A DNA stretch of 54,625 bases from Candidatus Magasanikiibacteriota bacterium (GCA_002716765.1 PBBY01000004.1:1-54625); one strand, 5' to 3'. Numbered from the stretch's first letter, positions 7,591 to 15,818 are shown. Made by a program: numbers and translations. The notes: generated from the letters alone by a model not told the origin.

Positions 7591-7631
7591 TTATACACAA
7601 TTTACTTATTTTATCCACAAGTTAATCCACA
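7591..7631 (+). promoter_or_regulatory. DnaA box cluster 3-5
   Basis: TTATACACA (7591-7599, fits TTATNCACA), exact TTATCCACA (7611-7619) and TAATCCACA (7623-7631, one mismatch), all on the plus strand and facing boxes 1-2. Confidence 0.65.
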
Positions 7632-7865
7632 ATTTGTTAATAAATAAGCAGTTTGTTGAATAAAGGACACTATACAAAACCCACCGGTTTCCCACAACTG
7701 TACACAGATAATAGTATTTTGAATTGTTTCATATGGAATTTTATAACAAAAAATATAATTTGGAGTGTCTAAAAATTTAATAACAAAGTAAGTTTGAGAA
7801 TTTATTGGCCAAGCAAACACGAGTAATTGTGGAATTTTTTGTAGAGTTTGAAAAAGAAAAAAGTA

Positions 7866-7881
7866 TAGTTCACGTGAAACA
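7866..7881. other. parS-like site D
   Basis: TAGTTCACGTGAAACA matches parS at 14 of 16 positions and carries the perfect palindromic core TTCACGTGAA. Confidence 0.6.
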
Positions 7882-7885
7882 AATT

Positions 7886-8277
7886 GGGATAAAAAAAATA
7901 GTTTATTTTTGTGTTAAACAAAATCTAACGTAAATCTATTATATAATTACAGTCGTAAAATAAATATTAGGCTTCAATTATTTTTTTATGCTAGAAATGT
8001 GGCATAATATGTATTGTGTAGATATTGACCCAATTTGCTCACTAATTAAGAAAAAAAGACGAAAAAAAGGGGGTACAGTGGTACAAAAATAGTAAAAAAA
8101 CGTGTGATTTACCTACTTTTTTGGCTAAAAACACCTGTTTTGGGGGTAATTTTTTGGAAATTAGAGGTAGAATTATAAGTTTTATTATTATTTTTTAACT
8201 AAGATGGTTTGCGGAGTATAGTGTGGTGTAAAAAGGAGGACAATGTTTTACGTGGTTTTTATGTGGTATAAAAATTT
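7886..8277. other. AT-rich spacer, nothing recognised
   Basis: I see no supported gene, DnaA box or parS-like site here. The sequence is strongly AT-rich with A and T runs. Confidence 0.5.
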
Positions 8278-8303
8278 AAAAAAAACACGGAAAGTGTTTT
8301 TTT
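8278..8303. terminator. Bidirectional terminator before tRNA-His
   Basis: AACAC-GGAAA-GTGTT flanked by A and T runs on both sides. It could end minus-strand transcription from the GT4 gene or read-through from the origin side. Confidence 0.55.
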
Positions 8304-8323
8304 ATTAAAGCAATGTTGATTTG

Positions 8324-8352
8324 TTGACGCAATAGATAAAATGCAGTATACT
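8324..8352 (+). promoter_or_regulatory. Promoter of tRNA-His
   Basis: TTGACG (8324-8329), 17 bases, TATACT (8347-8352). Confidence 0.75.
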
Positions 8353-8378
8353 TCTACCTGTAAATAAGCCCTTTTTGG

Positions 8379-8454
8379 GGTGGCCATGGTGAAACGGTTA
8401 TCACAGAGGTTTGTGGTACCTCTATTACGGGTTCGATTCCCGTTGGTCACCCCA
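8379..8454 (+). tRNA. tRNA-His, anticodon GTG
   Basis: Acceptor GTGGCCA pairs with TGGTCAC. The anticodon stem GAGGT/ACCTC carries loop TTGTGGT with anticodon GTG. The His identity element is present: an extra G at -1 (8379) opposite discriminator C73 (8451). The CCA end is encoded (8452-8454). A small hairpin and T run follow directly and may terminate the transcript. Confidence 0.95.
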
Positions 8455-8465
8455 AAGTGGGTTTT

Positions 8466-9617
8466 TTATTTTTTGTGATGCAGTATTTGGTCTTTATATG
8501 CATCTAAAAGAAGGGATGTCATGTTTTTGGCAGAAAGTTTTTGTGCTTTTTCTGCCGCTTCTTTTACTTTTTTGTTGTAGAGTGTTTTATTGTTTAATAG
8601 TGTAACAACATGACTTACAAATGATTTTTTTGTTTCTTTGGTAAGGTATCCACCAGTATTTCCGGCCAATACATCACAAACACCCATACCATTTACGGCA
8701 ACCACCGGTATCTTCATTGCCATTGCTTCTAACAATACCAAACCCTGTGTTTCTGTTTTAGACGCAAATACAAATATTTTTGCAAGACTGAGTAATGCAA
8801 AAATATGGCGACGTTCTATGTAGCCAGTAAAAATAATTTTTCGTGAAATACCAAGTTTTTTTGCTAATTCTTGTAACGATTTTTTTTCTGGACCATCTCC
8901 TACAATAATAAGCCGCGTTTTTGGGTGAGTTTTTATCAATCCCGCAAAGGAGTTAAGTAAAAATGCGATATTTTTTTCTTTTCCAAGCCGAGAGACGGTA
9001 ATAAGATAGGTAAGATTATCTTTGATTGCGTATTTCTTTTTAATTGCCCTAATCGTGGCTGCGTGAGGTTTAATACAATCAATTCCTGTAGGAATAGTAA
9101 GAATAGGTGAGGTTATATTGTATGATGTAAGCTCTTTTTTTATTGCTTTTGATGGTGCAATAACTACATTATTGGTATTACAATATGATTTACTTACCCA
9201 CACGGCAAAGTTTTTTAGATAGTCAGAATGAACGGGAAGGTAATGGGTATATTCTATGTATAATGTGTGATATGTGTGAATTAATGGAATACGGTGTTTT
9301 TTTGCTAAATAGAGCGCAAGTAATCCAATTGTAAATGGGGTGTGTGAATGAATAATGTCTATTTCTAATTCCTGGAATTTTGCCAGTGTTCGGGAGTAGG
9401 GTAAGCTAATACGTGATTCTGGGTGAAAAAGTACTTTTGCCGAAGGAAAACGATACACATTTTTTGGATCATGACGTTTTCGTTTTGTGGTAAAAGCAGG
9501 GGCAAAAATATATACATTATGGCCCATTTTTTTGAGTTCTTTGCTAAATATTTGGATAGATGTAACAACGCCATTTATTTGCGGCGAATAGGTATCGGTG
9601 AAAAAGGCGATATTCAT
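8466..9617 (-). CDS. Glycosyltransferase family 4
   Basis: 383 residues with a GT-B fold. The N-terminal Rossmann domain opens with MNIAFFTDTYSPQINGVVTS, typical of diacylglycerol or phosphatidylinositol sugar transferases. The C-terminal domain has the nucleotide-sugar-binding run LIIVGDGPEKKSL (about 220-235) and the E-x7-E motif in SKTETQGLVLLEAM (about 287-300). It probably transfers a sugar from a nucleotide donor to a lipid or envelope glycan at the cytoplasmic membrane face. It stands alone between tRNA-His and the pilin array. No Shine-Dalgarno precedes the ATG. The exact acceptor is unknown. Confidence 0.88.
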   Translation of the reverse strand: MNIAFFTDTYSPQINGVVTSIQIFSKELKKMGHNVYIFAPAFTTKRKRHDPKNVYRFPSAKVLFHPESRISLPYSRTLAKFQELEIDIIHSHTPFTIGLLALYLAKKHRIPLIHTYHTLYIEYTHYLPVHSDYLKNFAVWVSKSYCNTNNVVIAPSKAIKKELTSYNITSPILTIPTGIDCIKPHAATIRAIKKKYAIKDNLTYLITVSRLGKEKNIAFLLNSFAGLIKTHPKTRLIIVGDGPEKKSLQELAKKLGISRKIIFTGYIERRHIFALLSLAKIFVFASKTETQGLVLLEAMAMKIPVVAVNGMGVCDVLAGNTGGYLTKETKKSFVSHVVTLLNNKTLYNKKVKEAAEKAQKLSAKNMTSLLLDAYKDQILHHKK

Positions 9618-9728
9618 AAAAGGGAAAAAATAAGAAAGTTTCTTGTGTAATGATACGTGTTTTTTTGCTTTTTTGCAATGGTGGGGGGTTTTCTCGGTAT
9701 TATTTGAAATGGCGGTATCGCGCGAAAC

Positions 9729-9757
9729 AAAAAACCAGCGGTAATTGCTGGTTTTTT
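9729..9757. terminator. Terminator at the end of the pilin-like array
   Basis: AAAACCAGC and GCTGGTTTTTTT form a strong hairpin with U runs in both directions. On the minus strand it ends the array that begins upstream of 21458. Confidence 0.8.
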
Positions 9758-9762
9758 TAGGA

Positions 9763-10287
9763 TTATAGCTGACTTCTGTTTGTGTTAAATTGGTTTTTTA
9801 TAAAGTCTCTTGTTTCTCTTTCTATAGCTTGTAGTTCGGATTCTTCGTTTCGGATGTTTGCATCTGTTTCATATTTTTCTATGAGTTGTCTATTGTCATC
9901 AGGTTCTCTTAGGAGTACTTGTGTCACAAAGACGGTGATTGAGTATGCCGATAGTACAATAACAAGACCAAGTGTGCTTATTTTTAAAATATTTTTTGCT
10001 TTTGTTACTTTTTCTTCTTCTCCAGCAGAGGTAAACATAAGGATTCCGGCATAAACTATGGTTAAGACAAAAAGTGTGCCAACAAAAGTAAGCCCATTTC
10101 GTATAATTGCTGCAATAACATCGCGTGGGTCTTTGGATTGGATTATGGCAAGGTCTTGCTCGGCGGCAGCTGAGCCAAGTTGTTTTACTAAATCTGTTCT
10201 GTAGTCAGCAGAAGTGCTGTCTACAAACATAAGAAAAGCCGCAAGCGTCATGGAAAAACAGAGGAGTGTGAAGATGTTTCTTTTCAT
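9763..10287 (-). CDS. Two-TM pilin-like protein, array member 1
   Basis: 174 residues: a signal peptide (1-27, cleavage near STSA/DY), a short exported segment, TM1 (about 66-88, ending in AGILMFTSAG), a basic loop EEEKVTKAKN, TM2 (about 104-126) and a charged helical tail of about 45 residues. The hairpin of two membrane helices with a short positively charged loop is the VirB2/TrbC or T4SS-pilin architecture. It is the last gene of the array, directly before the terminator. Unlike most paralogs it has MFTSAG in place of the WMTA(R/G) motif and no cysteines in the tail. Its role in a surface filament or secretion channel is inferred. Confidence 0.75.
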   Translation of the reverse strand: MKRNIFTLLCFSMTLAAFLMFVDSTSADYRTDLVKQLGSAAAEQDLAIIQSKDPRDVIAAIIRNGLTFVGTLFVLTIVYAGILMFTSAGEEEKVTKAKNILKISTLGLVIVLSAYSITVFVTQVLLREPDDNRQLIEKYETDANIRNEESELQAIERETRDFIKNQFNTNRSQL

Positions 10288-10299
10288 ATATATAAAATA

Positions 10300-10803
10300 T
10301 TATCTACTTACGCAGTCGAATGAGCCTTTTTGCCAGAATTTCCATTTATTTACTTTGCACTGAACCGTTGGCGGTGCCTCTTGGTGAACCCGATCTTGCA
10401 AAGATTTAAGCATAACCTGGCTAACTATTGTAGTAATGGCATATGCAGAAAGGGTGACAAATAATCCAATAACGGCCATTTTTATGGTTGTGAGCGCTTT
10501 TGTTACTTTTTCTTGTTCTCCGGATGCGGTTAAGAGCATGATTCCGGAATAGAGTACAAGTAGTAAGAAGACGGTTCCAACCACAGTAAGAAGTGACTTA
10601 ATAAATTCGGCAATAACTACTTGTGGGTTTTCTCTTGCAACGCCCATTTCTGCACTTTCTGCGCCAGCTTTGAGTTGTTTTGTTACATTTGCCCCAAAAC
10701 CCTTCTGCTTTGTGTTTGTTTCAAGAGCGTTAGCATTTACGAATGAAAACGTAAAAAAGAAAAAAGAAAGACAAATGACTGAAATGAGTAGTTTTTTGTT
10801 CAT
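10300..10803 (-). CDS. Two-TM pilin-like protein, array member 2
   Basis: 167 residues: a signal peptide (1-26, NANA/LE), an exported linker with a helical KQLKAGAESAEMG stretch, TM1 (about 70-92), loop TASGEQEKVTKALTTIK, TM2 (about 108-130) and a tail with two cysteines (VQCK and FDCVSR) that could form one disulfide. It is closest to member 1 by the TASGE/TSAGE loop. The gap to member 1 is 12 bases and to member 3 is 9, so they are cotranscribed. No Shine-Dalgarno is visible. Confidence 0.75.
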   Translation of the reverse strand: MNKKLLISVICLSFFFFTFSFVNANALETNTKQKGFGANVTKQLKAGAESAEMGVARENPQVVIAEFIKSLLTVVGTVFLLLVLYSGIMLLTASGEQEKVTKALTTIKMAVIGLFVTLSAYAITTIVSQVMLKSLQDRVHQEAPPTVQCKVNKWKFWQKGSFDCVSR

Positions 10804-10812
10804 AAAATAGTA

Positions 10813-11484
10813 TTAAAGTAATCCACCCGTGCCTTTTGTTTCGGATGCTTTGTTGAGTCGTTGGAAATTAAGACATTGTGATTCCCTGATTGTAACATAT
10901 TCGCAGTCTAGGGCGTCTGGGTTGTCTTGTTTTGTTTTGGAGGCACAGCCACCCCAATATGATTCACAATTAGATTCTTTTACATATGGAATAGTTTTAT
11001 ATACAGAGGTGGTATCAATGACAGCTTTTGGATCAAATTTTTCTAATAAACAACAGCCAATAATTGGGTCTTGTGCAGAAGACTTTCCTTCGCCGGTTGC
11101 CCGTTTTACAAATTGTGGTACCACAAAGTTGGTAATGGTGTATGCGCCGGTGGTTATAACAATACCAATAATAGCCATGCGAATAGTGGTAATGGATTTG
11201 GTTACTTTTTCGTCCTCTCCGCGTGCGGTTAAGTACAGAAATCCAGCGTAAAACATGAGTGCAAAAAAGAGAGTTCCAATAAATTGCAGGGCAAGGTTTA
11301 TTACTCTTCCAATATTTGTGGCTACACGTGTTTCGTCTGTTCCGGTTACATCAAATCCAGATTTCCTTGCAATGCTTGCACCAAGATCTTGACCAATATT
11401 TAGTTGAGCAAACACGGAGTTTGCAACAAAAAAAGAAAGGAGAAGTGCCAGGAGAATAAAAAGGTAGGTGGTGTTTTTTTTCAT
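10813..11484 (-). CDS. Two-TM pilin-like protein with Cys-rich tail, member 3
   Basis: 223 residues: a signal peptide (1-26, SVFA/QL), TM1 (about 66-88, FYAGFLYLTARGE), loop DEKVTKSITTIR and TM2 (about 103-124). An exported tail of about 95 residues holds a CC pair (144-145) plus four more cysteines. The CC pair shortly after TM2 recurs in members 4, 6 and 8 and defines a subgroup. Tails of this size exceed ordinary VirB2 and may be surface-exposed disulfide domains. Confidence 0.75.
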   Translation of the reverse strand: MKKNTTYLFILLALLLSFFVANSVFAQLNIGQDLGASIARKSGFDVTGTDETRVATNIGRVINLALQFIGTLFFALMFYAGFLYLTARGEDEKVTKSITTIRMAIIGIVITTGAYTITNFVVPQFVKRATGEGKSSAQDPIIGCCLLEKFDPKAVIDTTSVYKTIPYVKESNCESYWGGCASKTKQDNPDALDCEYVTIRESQCLNFQRLNKASETKGTGGLL

Positions 11485-11515
11485 AAGGATTTTGCTGGGT
11501 TAATTAGTGTGTTTA

Positions 11516-12055
11516 TTATCTTCTTTCAGGGGGAACACACTGGTTTTCTGGAATACGTTTTATTTCTCCGGCACAATTATTCTTTTCTTGCTGATTACTG
11601 GCTACGTTTGCGCCTGTTGGAATATTTTTTGTAAATGTTATACAACAATCAACTATTTTTGCTCCTTTTATGTCGGAGGTTTTTGACGTGATTCTTGGTA
11701 AAATAAAAGTAGTAAGGCTGTATGCGCCAATACATAAAACAAGACCAATTATGGATGTACGAATAGTACCTTTTGCTTTTGTGGCTTTTTCTTCGTTTTC
11801 TCTGGCAGTCATCCACATTAATCCGGCATAAACAGTAAGTGCAAGGAAAATGGTTCCGACAAAGGTAAGCAATACATTAATAGTAAACCCAATAGTAGCA
11901 GAAAGTGTTGTGTCTGTTGTTGATTTATCAAAACCAGCAGTTGCTGCTGCATTTCTGACTTTATTTGTACCAATGTCTACTACGGCAAAAGCGGGAAGAG
12001 TAACAAAAAATACCAATATAATGACAGAAATAAAGAGTGAAAGTTTTTTTCGCAT
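11516..12055 (-). CDS. Two-TM pilin-like protein with Cys tail, member 4
   Basis: 179 residues: a signal peptide (1-24, PAFA/VV), a segment IGTNKVRNAAATAGFDK, TM1 (about 60-82), the motif WMTARENEEKATKAK, TM2 (about 101-121) and a tail with a CC pair (137-138) and two more cysteines. The amphipathic exported helix before TM1 is shared with members 3, 5 and 6. There is no Shine-Dalgarno; the start was chosen for the signal peptide. It is separated from member 5 by nine bases. Confidence 0.75.
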   Translation of the reverse strand: MRKKLSLFISVIILVFFVTLPAFAVVDIGTNKVRNAAATAGFDKSTTDTTLSATIGFTINVLLTFVGTIFLALTVYAGLMWMTARENEEKATKAKGTIRTSIIGLVLCIGAYSLTTFILPRITSKTSDIKGAKIVDCCITFTKNIPTGANVASNQQEKNNCAGEIKRIPENQCVPPERR

Positions 12056-12064
12056 AAAAATTAA

Positions 12065-12454
12065 TTAACCTATACTTCCTAATTGTGCGGTAATAAGGTA
12101 TGTAATAGCATAAGCACTTAACGTAATAACTAATCCAATAAGTGTGGTTCGAATTATTGTTTTTGCTTTTGTGGCTTGTTCTTCGTTTTCTCTGGCAGTC
12201 ATCCATAAATAGCCGGCGTAAACCATAAGAACAAGGAAAATAAGACCAATAAAAGACAACGCCACTTGAATAACATTTCCAATAATAACGTCGAGTGATG
12301 CGGTCTTCTTTGTTACCCCAGCCTTACCTGCAGAAGTTGTAAGTTTTTTTTCCCAATCTCCTAATGTTCCGGCAGCGTGTGCGGTGCTTGCGTAAATAAC
12401 TCCAGCAAAAGTAAGTGAAAGGGTGGTGAATTGTTTTTTATATTTGTTTGTCAT
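12065..12454 (-). CDS. Minimal two-TM pilin-like protein, member 5
   Basis: 129 residues, one of the shortest members: a signal peptide (1-28, AHA/AG), an exported helix (KKLTTSAGKAGVTKK), TM1 (about 64-86), WMTARENEEQATKAK, TM2 (about 102-122) and almost no tail. This size and layout are closest to true VirB2/TrbC pilins, so the short members (5, 7, 10) may polymerise while long-tailed members decorate. That division is inference. Confidence 0.75.
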   Translation of the reverse strand: MTNKYKKQFTTLSLTFAGVIYASTAHAAGTLGDWEKKLTTSAGKAGVTKKTASLDVIIGNVIQVALSFIGLIFLVLMVYAGYLWMTARENEEQATKAKTIIRTTLIGLVITLSAYAITYLITAQLGSIG

Positions 12455-12505
12455 ATATTTGCTAACTTTTGTGTAAAGTATTAAACCTAAGATTTTTATT
12501 TATAG

Positions 12506-13207
12506 TTAATTTAGTTGCCAATTAGGTTCACTAAATAGAGTGGTCTGCAAGTCATCCCCGCCAAATTCATTGGCTTTATTGCATATATCTACACAAAGGC
12601 TGTAGCTGCTAAATGTAGAATTAAATCCCGAGGTTCCATTACCACAAACCGGGTCTCCAACCGAGCAGCTTTTTTGCTCTAGCACACACTCTTCTTTTGT
12701 TTTTATGGAACAGGAATATTCATTTGTACCCCAAGAGTCGTTAATCATGTTTATGCAACAACCATAAACCAGGTCTTTTGCTTCCTCAATTTTTTGGCCA
12801 CCTGTTGGTTTTGTTGTTCCGGTTGCACCTTGTAATACAACATTTGTAATAGTGTAGGAAGAAATGACAATAATTAGCCCGATAATTGCTGTTGTCATCA
12901 TGGTTCTGGCTTTTTTTGCTTGTTCTTCGTTTTCTCTTGCGATCATCCAGGTGTAGCCGGCGTATACCATAAGAATAAAAAACACGGCAGTAATAAGGGA
13001 AAGTGCAAGATTTATAATAGTTCCTGATTGGGATTCTACAGTTTGTGTCGCGTCTATTCCTGTGCCTGTTATAGAGGCTTCAAGGAAGTTTGTTGCGCCT
13101 CGTAGTGTTTTCTCATTTGCTTTTGTGTGTAATATGTTAAAAAATAACGAAAAACAGAAACAACTGGCAAGAAGAAAGAGAGTATTTCGTGATAGTTTTT
13201 TGTTCAT
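12506..13207 (-). CDS. Two-TM pilin-like protein with Cys-rich tail, member 6
   Basis: 233 residues: a signal-like first helix (about 8-30), TM1 (about 65-87), the motif WMIARENEEQAKKAR, TM2 (about 104-126) and an exported tail of about 105 residues with ten cysteines, starting with a CC pair (150-151). The cysteine spacing (CSIKTKEEC, CSVGDPVCGNG, CVDIC) suggests a compact disulfide-knotted domain. WMIAR replaces the usual WMTAR. I know no named family for the tail. Confidence 0.73.
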   Translation of the reverse strand: MNKKLSRNTLFLLASCFCFSLFFNILHTKANEKTLRGATNFLEASITGTGIDATQTVESQSGTIINLALSLITAVFFILMVYAGYTWMIARENEEQAKKARTMMTTAIIGLIIVISSYTITNVVLQGATGTTKPTGGQKIEEAKDLVYGCCINMINDSWGTNEYSCSIKTKEECVLEQKSCSVGDPVCGNGTSGFNSTFSSYSLCVDICNKANEFGGDDLQTTLFSEPNWQLN

Positions 13208-13241
13208 AGCAGTGGTTTGAGGTTAAGGAAGGTGTGGGTTA

Positions 13242-13634
13242 TTATTGACTGCCATCAGTCGGAGGAGATGTATTCTCTTCTACGCTTGTAAAGACAAAAT
13301 TGGTAATGGCGTAGGCGGAAAGTACCACAACCAATCCTATAATTGCGGCAATAATGGTTTTTTGTGCTTCTTTTACACCCTCTTCGTTTCCTCTGGCGGT
13401 CATCCATTTAAATCCAGCGTATACCATAAGGATAAAGAAAATAACACCAATTATAGAAAGTATGGTTCCGATAAGGTTTCCAATAATAGCTTCTGGCTCC
13501 TCTTTAATGGTTAGTCCGGCATAATTGGCAGTAATCTCTAATCCACCAGCTTCTGCAGCAAAACTATGTGCCGCTGGAAAAAGTGTAAAAAGGAGAATAG
13601 TAAGACTGCTAAATAATATAATGGATTTTTTCAT
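13242..13634 (-). CDS. Minimal two-TM pilin-like protein, member 7
   Basis: 130 residues: a signal peptide (1-26, SFA/AEAGG), a short exported segment, TM1 (about 53-75), WMTARGNEEGVKEAQKT, TM2 (about 91-112) and a short Ser/Pro-rich tail. It is a short candidate structural pilin. The loop has EGVKEAQKT instead of the more basic KVTKA pattern. It lies 34 bases from member 6 and 66 bases after member 8. Confidence 0.75.
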   Translation of the reverse strand: MKKSIILFSSLTILLFTLFPAAHSFAAEAGGLEITANYAGLTIKEEPEAIIGNLIGTILSIIGVIFFILMVYAGFKWMTARGNEEGVKEAQKTIIAAIIGLVVVLSAYAITNFVFTSVEENTSPPTDGSQ

Positions 13635-13700
13635 AGAGTTAAGTTAATGGTTTTTTTATATTTTTGTGTCGTTTTTTCATAATAGAGTTTCAATTCAATC

Positions 13701-14495
13701 CTAATTAGGTTCTCTGAGTTCTTGACAAATGCATGTTTCTTTATCATCAGTCAACTCACAATTACCAACCCATCCTTTGTTGGAGCATGCTTCTCCTACA
13801 TTCTTACCAATACAAGCATCCCAAGTTGAAAATGTGCCATCTGGTTGTGCTTTTACTTCTGTATTTGGACAAAGTCCTGGTACAAGAAGCTCGGTAAGTG
13901 CTTTTATGTCTTCGTTTTGTGGTGAACATTGTTCCGCATTATTTGTAGGATAAAATGTGTTGGCAAAATAATCAGTATTTTGACCCCTTGCACTATTAAA
14001 TGCATCATCACACTCTTTTTGGGTAAATAAACTTTCAATTAAGAAAATACCTTTTTCTTTATCTTTTGGGATCAGTACACAACACCCTTTATCTCCTTCA
14101 TTCTCACTCTCACCTTCTAAACTGGAAAACAAGAAATTTGTTAATGAATATGACGAAAGTACTATGATTAATCCAACCGATGCTGCAATTATGGTACTTT
14201 GTGCTTTTTTTGCTTGATCTTCTTTTCCTCTTGCTGTCATCCACAAAATTCCTGCATAAACCATTAGGATAAAAAATATTACGGCAACGGTGTAGAGTAA
14301 CGCGCCCAATGCTTTTCCGATCATTGTTGGGATGTCTCTATTTTTTCTAAAATCTGCATCTACTATGCTGTTTGTATCAGAAAATCCTTTTTTTACTTGT
14401 TCTATTGCGTTACTTTGTGCCAATGTGTGTTGAAATGGCGCAATACACAAAAATAATAGAAGTAATAGGAGTATATTTTTGTGTCGTTTTTTCAT
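13701..14495 (-). CDS. Two-TM pilin-like protein with long Cys-rich tail, member 8
   Basis: 264 residues: a signal peptide (1-26, LAQ/SN), TM1 and TM2 (about 62-84 and 100-122) around WMTARGKEDQAKKAQST, then an exported tail of about 140 residues with a CC pair and ten further cysteines. The DNA encoding the membrane core (about 14129-14336) is nearly identical to that of member 9 (14901-15108), with about four differences visible, while the first part of the two tails is unrelated. This points to recent duplication or gene conversion limited to the core. The tail ends (LVPGLCPNT and CELTDD..CIC) do resemble those of member 9. Confidence 0.75.
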   Translation of the reverse strand: MKKRHKNILLLLLLFLCIAPFQHTLAQSNAIEQVKKGFSDTNSIVDADFRKNRDIPTMIGKALGALLYTVAVIFFILMVYAGILWMTARGKEDQAKKAQSTIIAASVGLIIVLSSYSLTNFLFSSLEGESENEGDKGCCVLIPKDKEKGIFLIESLFTQKECDDAFNSARGQNTDYFANTFYPTNNAEQCSPQNEDIKALTELLVPGLCPNTEVKAQPDGTFSTWDACIGKNVGEACSNKGWVGNCELTDDKETCICQELREPN

Positions 14496-14511
14496 AACTA
14501 TTTATCAGTTA

Positions 14512-15258
14512 TTAAGGATTTGGTTCGGCTGCTGCACAGCCGCAAACAGAGTCTTCTAACTCACATACACTACCCACTTTTTGGTCACAAATTTCTCCAA
14601 TCCTTCTTCCTATACAAAGATTTTGCCTTGGTTTTTCTGTGGAAACTTGTGTGTTTGGACAAAGTTCTGGTACAAAAAGGTTTGACTGTTCACTTGTTTG
14701 GAAGGCGGTTTCACAGTGACAGTGATTTGGAATATTTGTGTAGTTTTTTATTTGACAAGTACCTTGAATGTTACCCTGATTAGGAATAATAATGGTACAG
14801 ACACTGTCTATTGGTTTATTGTAGCAAGGTGTTTCCATGTTTCCTCCATGAACCACCTTAGATGAGCAGTTCTGTATACTCTCACCCTCCAAACTCGCAA
14901 ACAAGAAATTTGTTAATGAATATGACGAAAGTACTATGATTAATCCAACCGATGCTGCAATTATGGTGCTTTGTGCTTTTTTTGCTTGATCTTCTTTTCC
15001 TCTTGCTGTCATCCACAAAATTCCTGCATAAACCATTAGGATAAAAAATATTACGGCAACGGTGTAGAGTAACACACCCAATGCTTTTCCGATCATTATT
15101 GGGATGTTTGTTTTTTTAAGGCCGGAGTCTGTTATTTGTCCTGCGGTTTGATCTAATCCAAGTTTGCCAAATTTTGTTACGGCAGCAAATGATTGAATTG
15201 GGGCAAAACACACAAAAAAGAGAAATATGATTGATACTATAATGAAACATTTTTTCAT
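14512..15258 (-). CDS. Two-TM pilin-like protein with long Cys-rich tail, member 9
   Basis: 248 residues: a signal peptide (1-25, FAA/VT), a membrane core essentially identical to member 8, and an exported tail with about twelve cysteines. The CC pair is replaced by a single cysteine (QNCSSK) and the middle of the tail differs. The end (LFVPELCPNT, CIGRRIGE, VCELEDSVCGC) parallels that of member 8, so the tails are mosaics of related blocks. The gap to member 8 is 16 bases. Confidence 0.75.
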   Translation of the reverse strand: MKKCFIIVSIIFLFFVCFAPIQSFAAVTKFGKLGLDQTAGQITDSGLKKTNIPIMIGKALGVLLYTVAVIFFILMVYAGILWMTARGKEDQAKKAQSTIIAASVGLIIVLSSYSLTNFLFASLEGESIQNCSSKVVHGGNMETPCYNKPIDSVCTIIIPNQGNIQGTCQIKNYTNIPNHCHCETAFQTSEQSNLFVPELCPNTQVSTEKPRQNLCIGRRIGEICDQKVGSVCELEDSVCGCAAAEPNP

Positions 15259-15290
15259 ACTTTTGTATGTGTTTTACGGGTTTTGCGCTG

Positions 15291-15707
15291 TTATTGTTGG
15301 TCTACTCTTTCTGTTTCTACGCCCGTTTCATAATCAATTCCTGTGGTTGCGCTATATAGTTGTGTAGTAACAAATCTGGAAATAGAGTAGGCGCTTAAAA
15401 TTAATGCTAAACCAATAACCGATGAAAAGAGTACTTTTTTTGCTTTTGCTACTTGATCGTCATTTCCTCCGGAAGTCATCCACATAAATCCTGCATACAC
15501 AATAAGAATGAGTGCGACAATACCAAGTAATCCAAGGGCAACGTTAATAATTTCTGCTGTTGTTGTTCGAATATCTTTTGCACCAAGACCAGAACGTGCA
15601 CCATGACGAACACCAAGTGGGTCAGCACCTTGAGCTTGGGTTGCGGTTGGTAAAACAGTGAATGAAAAGAAGAGAAAGGCACAAGCAAAAAGACAAGCTT
15701 TTTTCAT
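15291..15707 (-). CDS. Minimal two-TM pilin-like protein, member 10
   Basis: 138 residues: a signal peptide (1-25, TQA/QG), an exported helix, TM1 (about 55-77), WMTSGGNDDQVAKAKK, TM2 (about 91-112) and a short tail. WMTSGGNDDQVAKAKK links it to members 11 and 12 (WMTA-GNDDKVEEAKK) and separates it from the TARE/TARG group. It lies 110 bases downstream of member 11, after the 3' hairpins of that gene. Confidence 0.75.
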   Translation of the reverse strand: MKKACLFACAFLFFSFTVLPTATQAQGADPLGVRHGARSGLGAKDIRTTTAEIINVALGLLGIVALILIVYAGFMWMTSGGNDDQVAKAKKVLFSSVIGLALILSAYSISRFVTTQLYSATTGIDYETGVETERVDQQ

Positions 15708-15756
15708 AGAAGTGTATTATGTAAATAATATGCGCATCACCTTGTAAAAGATGGTG

Positions 15757-15812
15757 TAAAAACTAGAAATTAGAGACTACTTTCCAGTTTTTAAAAGGGA
15801 ATAACCCCTTTT
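15757..15812 (-). terminator. Tandem 3' hairpins after member 11
   Basis: On the minus strand AAAAGGG...CCCTTTT is followed by a longer hairpin AAAACTGGAAA...TTTCTAGTTTT ending in a T run. A near copy follows member 12 at 16341-16395. These may terminate or stabilise the mRNA of an abundant pilin. Confidence 0.6.
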
Positions 15813-15818
15813 AAATTA

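Larger units (their letters stand above)
6845..7885. other. Putative replication origin (oriC) with parS-like sites
   Basis: This is the core of a 1.6-kb gene-free stretch (6761-8378). It holds two exact TTATCCACA DnaA boxes on the minus strand and TTATCCACA plus TTATACACA on the plus strand, with a near-box at 7623-7631. Five 26-bp inverted-repeat iterons are spaced 43, 96, 45 and 43 bases apart. Four 16-base elements match the ParB site TGTTTCACGTGAAACA at 13-14 positions. A very AT-rich tract (about 6981-7050) could be the unwinding element. Two iterons each start exactly five bases after a DnaA box. DnaA boxes and parS clustering near origins is established; calling this the chromosomal oriC is inference, since dnaA is not in the window. 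Confidence 0.7.

Noticed and set aside
7611-7820. 69-residue ORF on the minus strand in the origin region
   Set aside because: No RBS or recognisable protein; it overlaps DnaA boxes in AT-rich DNA.
8259-8450. 63-residue ORF antisense to tRNA-His
   Set aside because: It is mostly the complement of the tRNA and its promoter.
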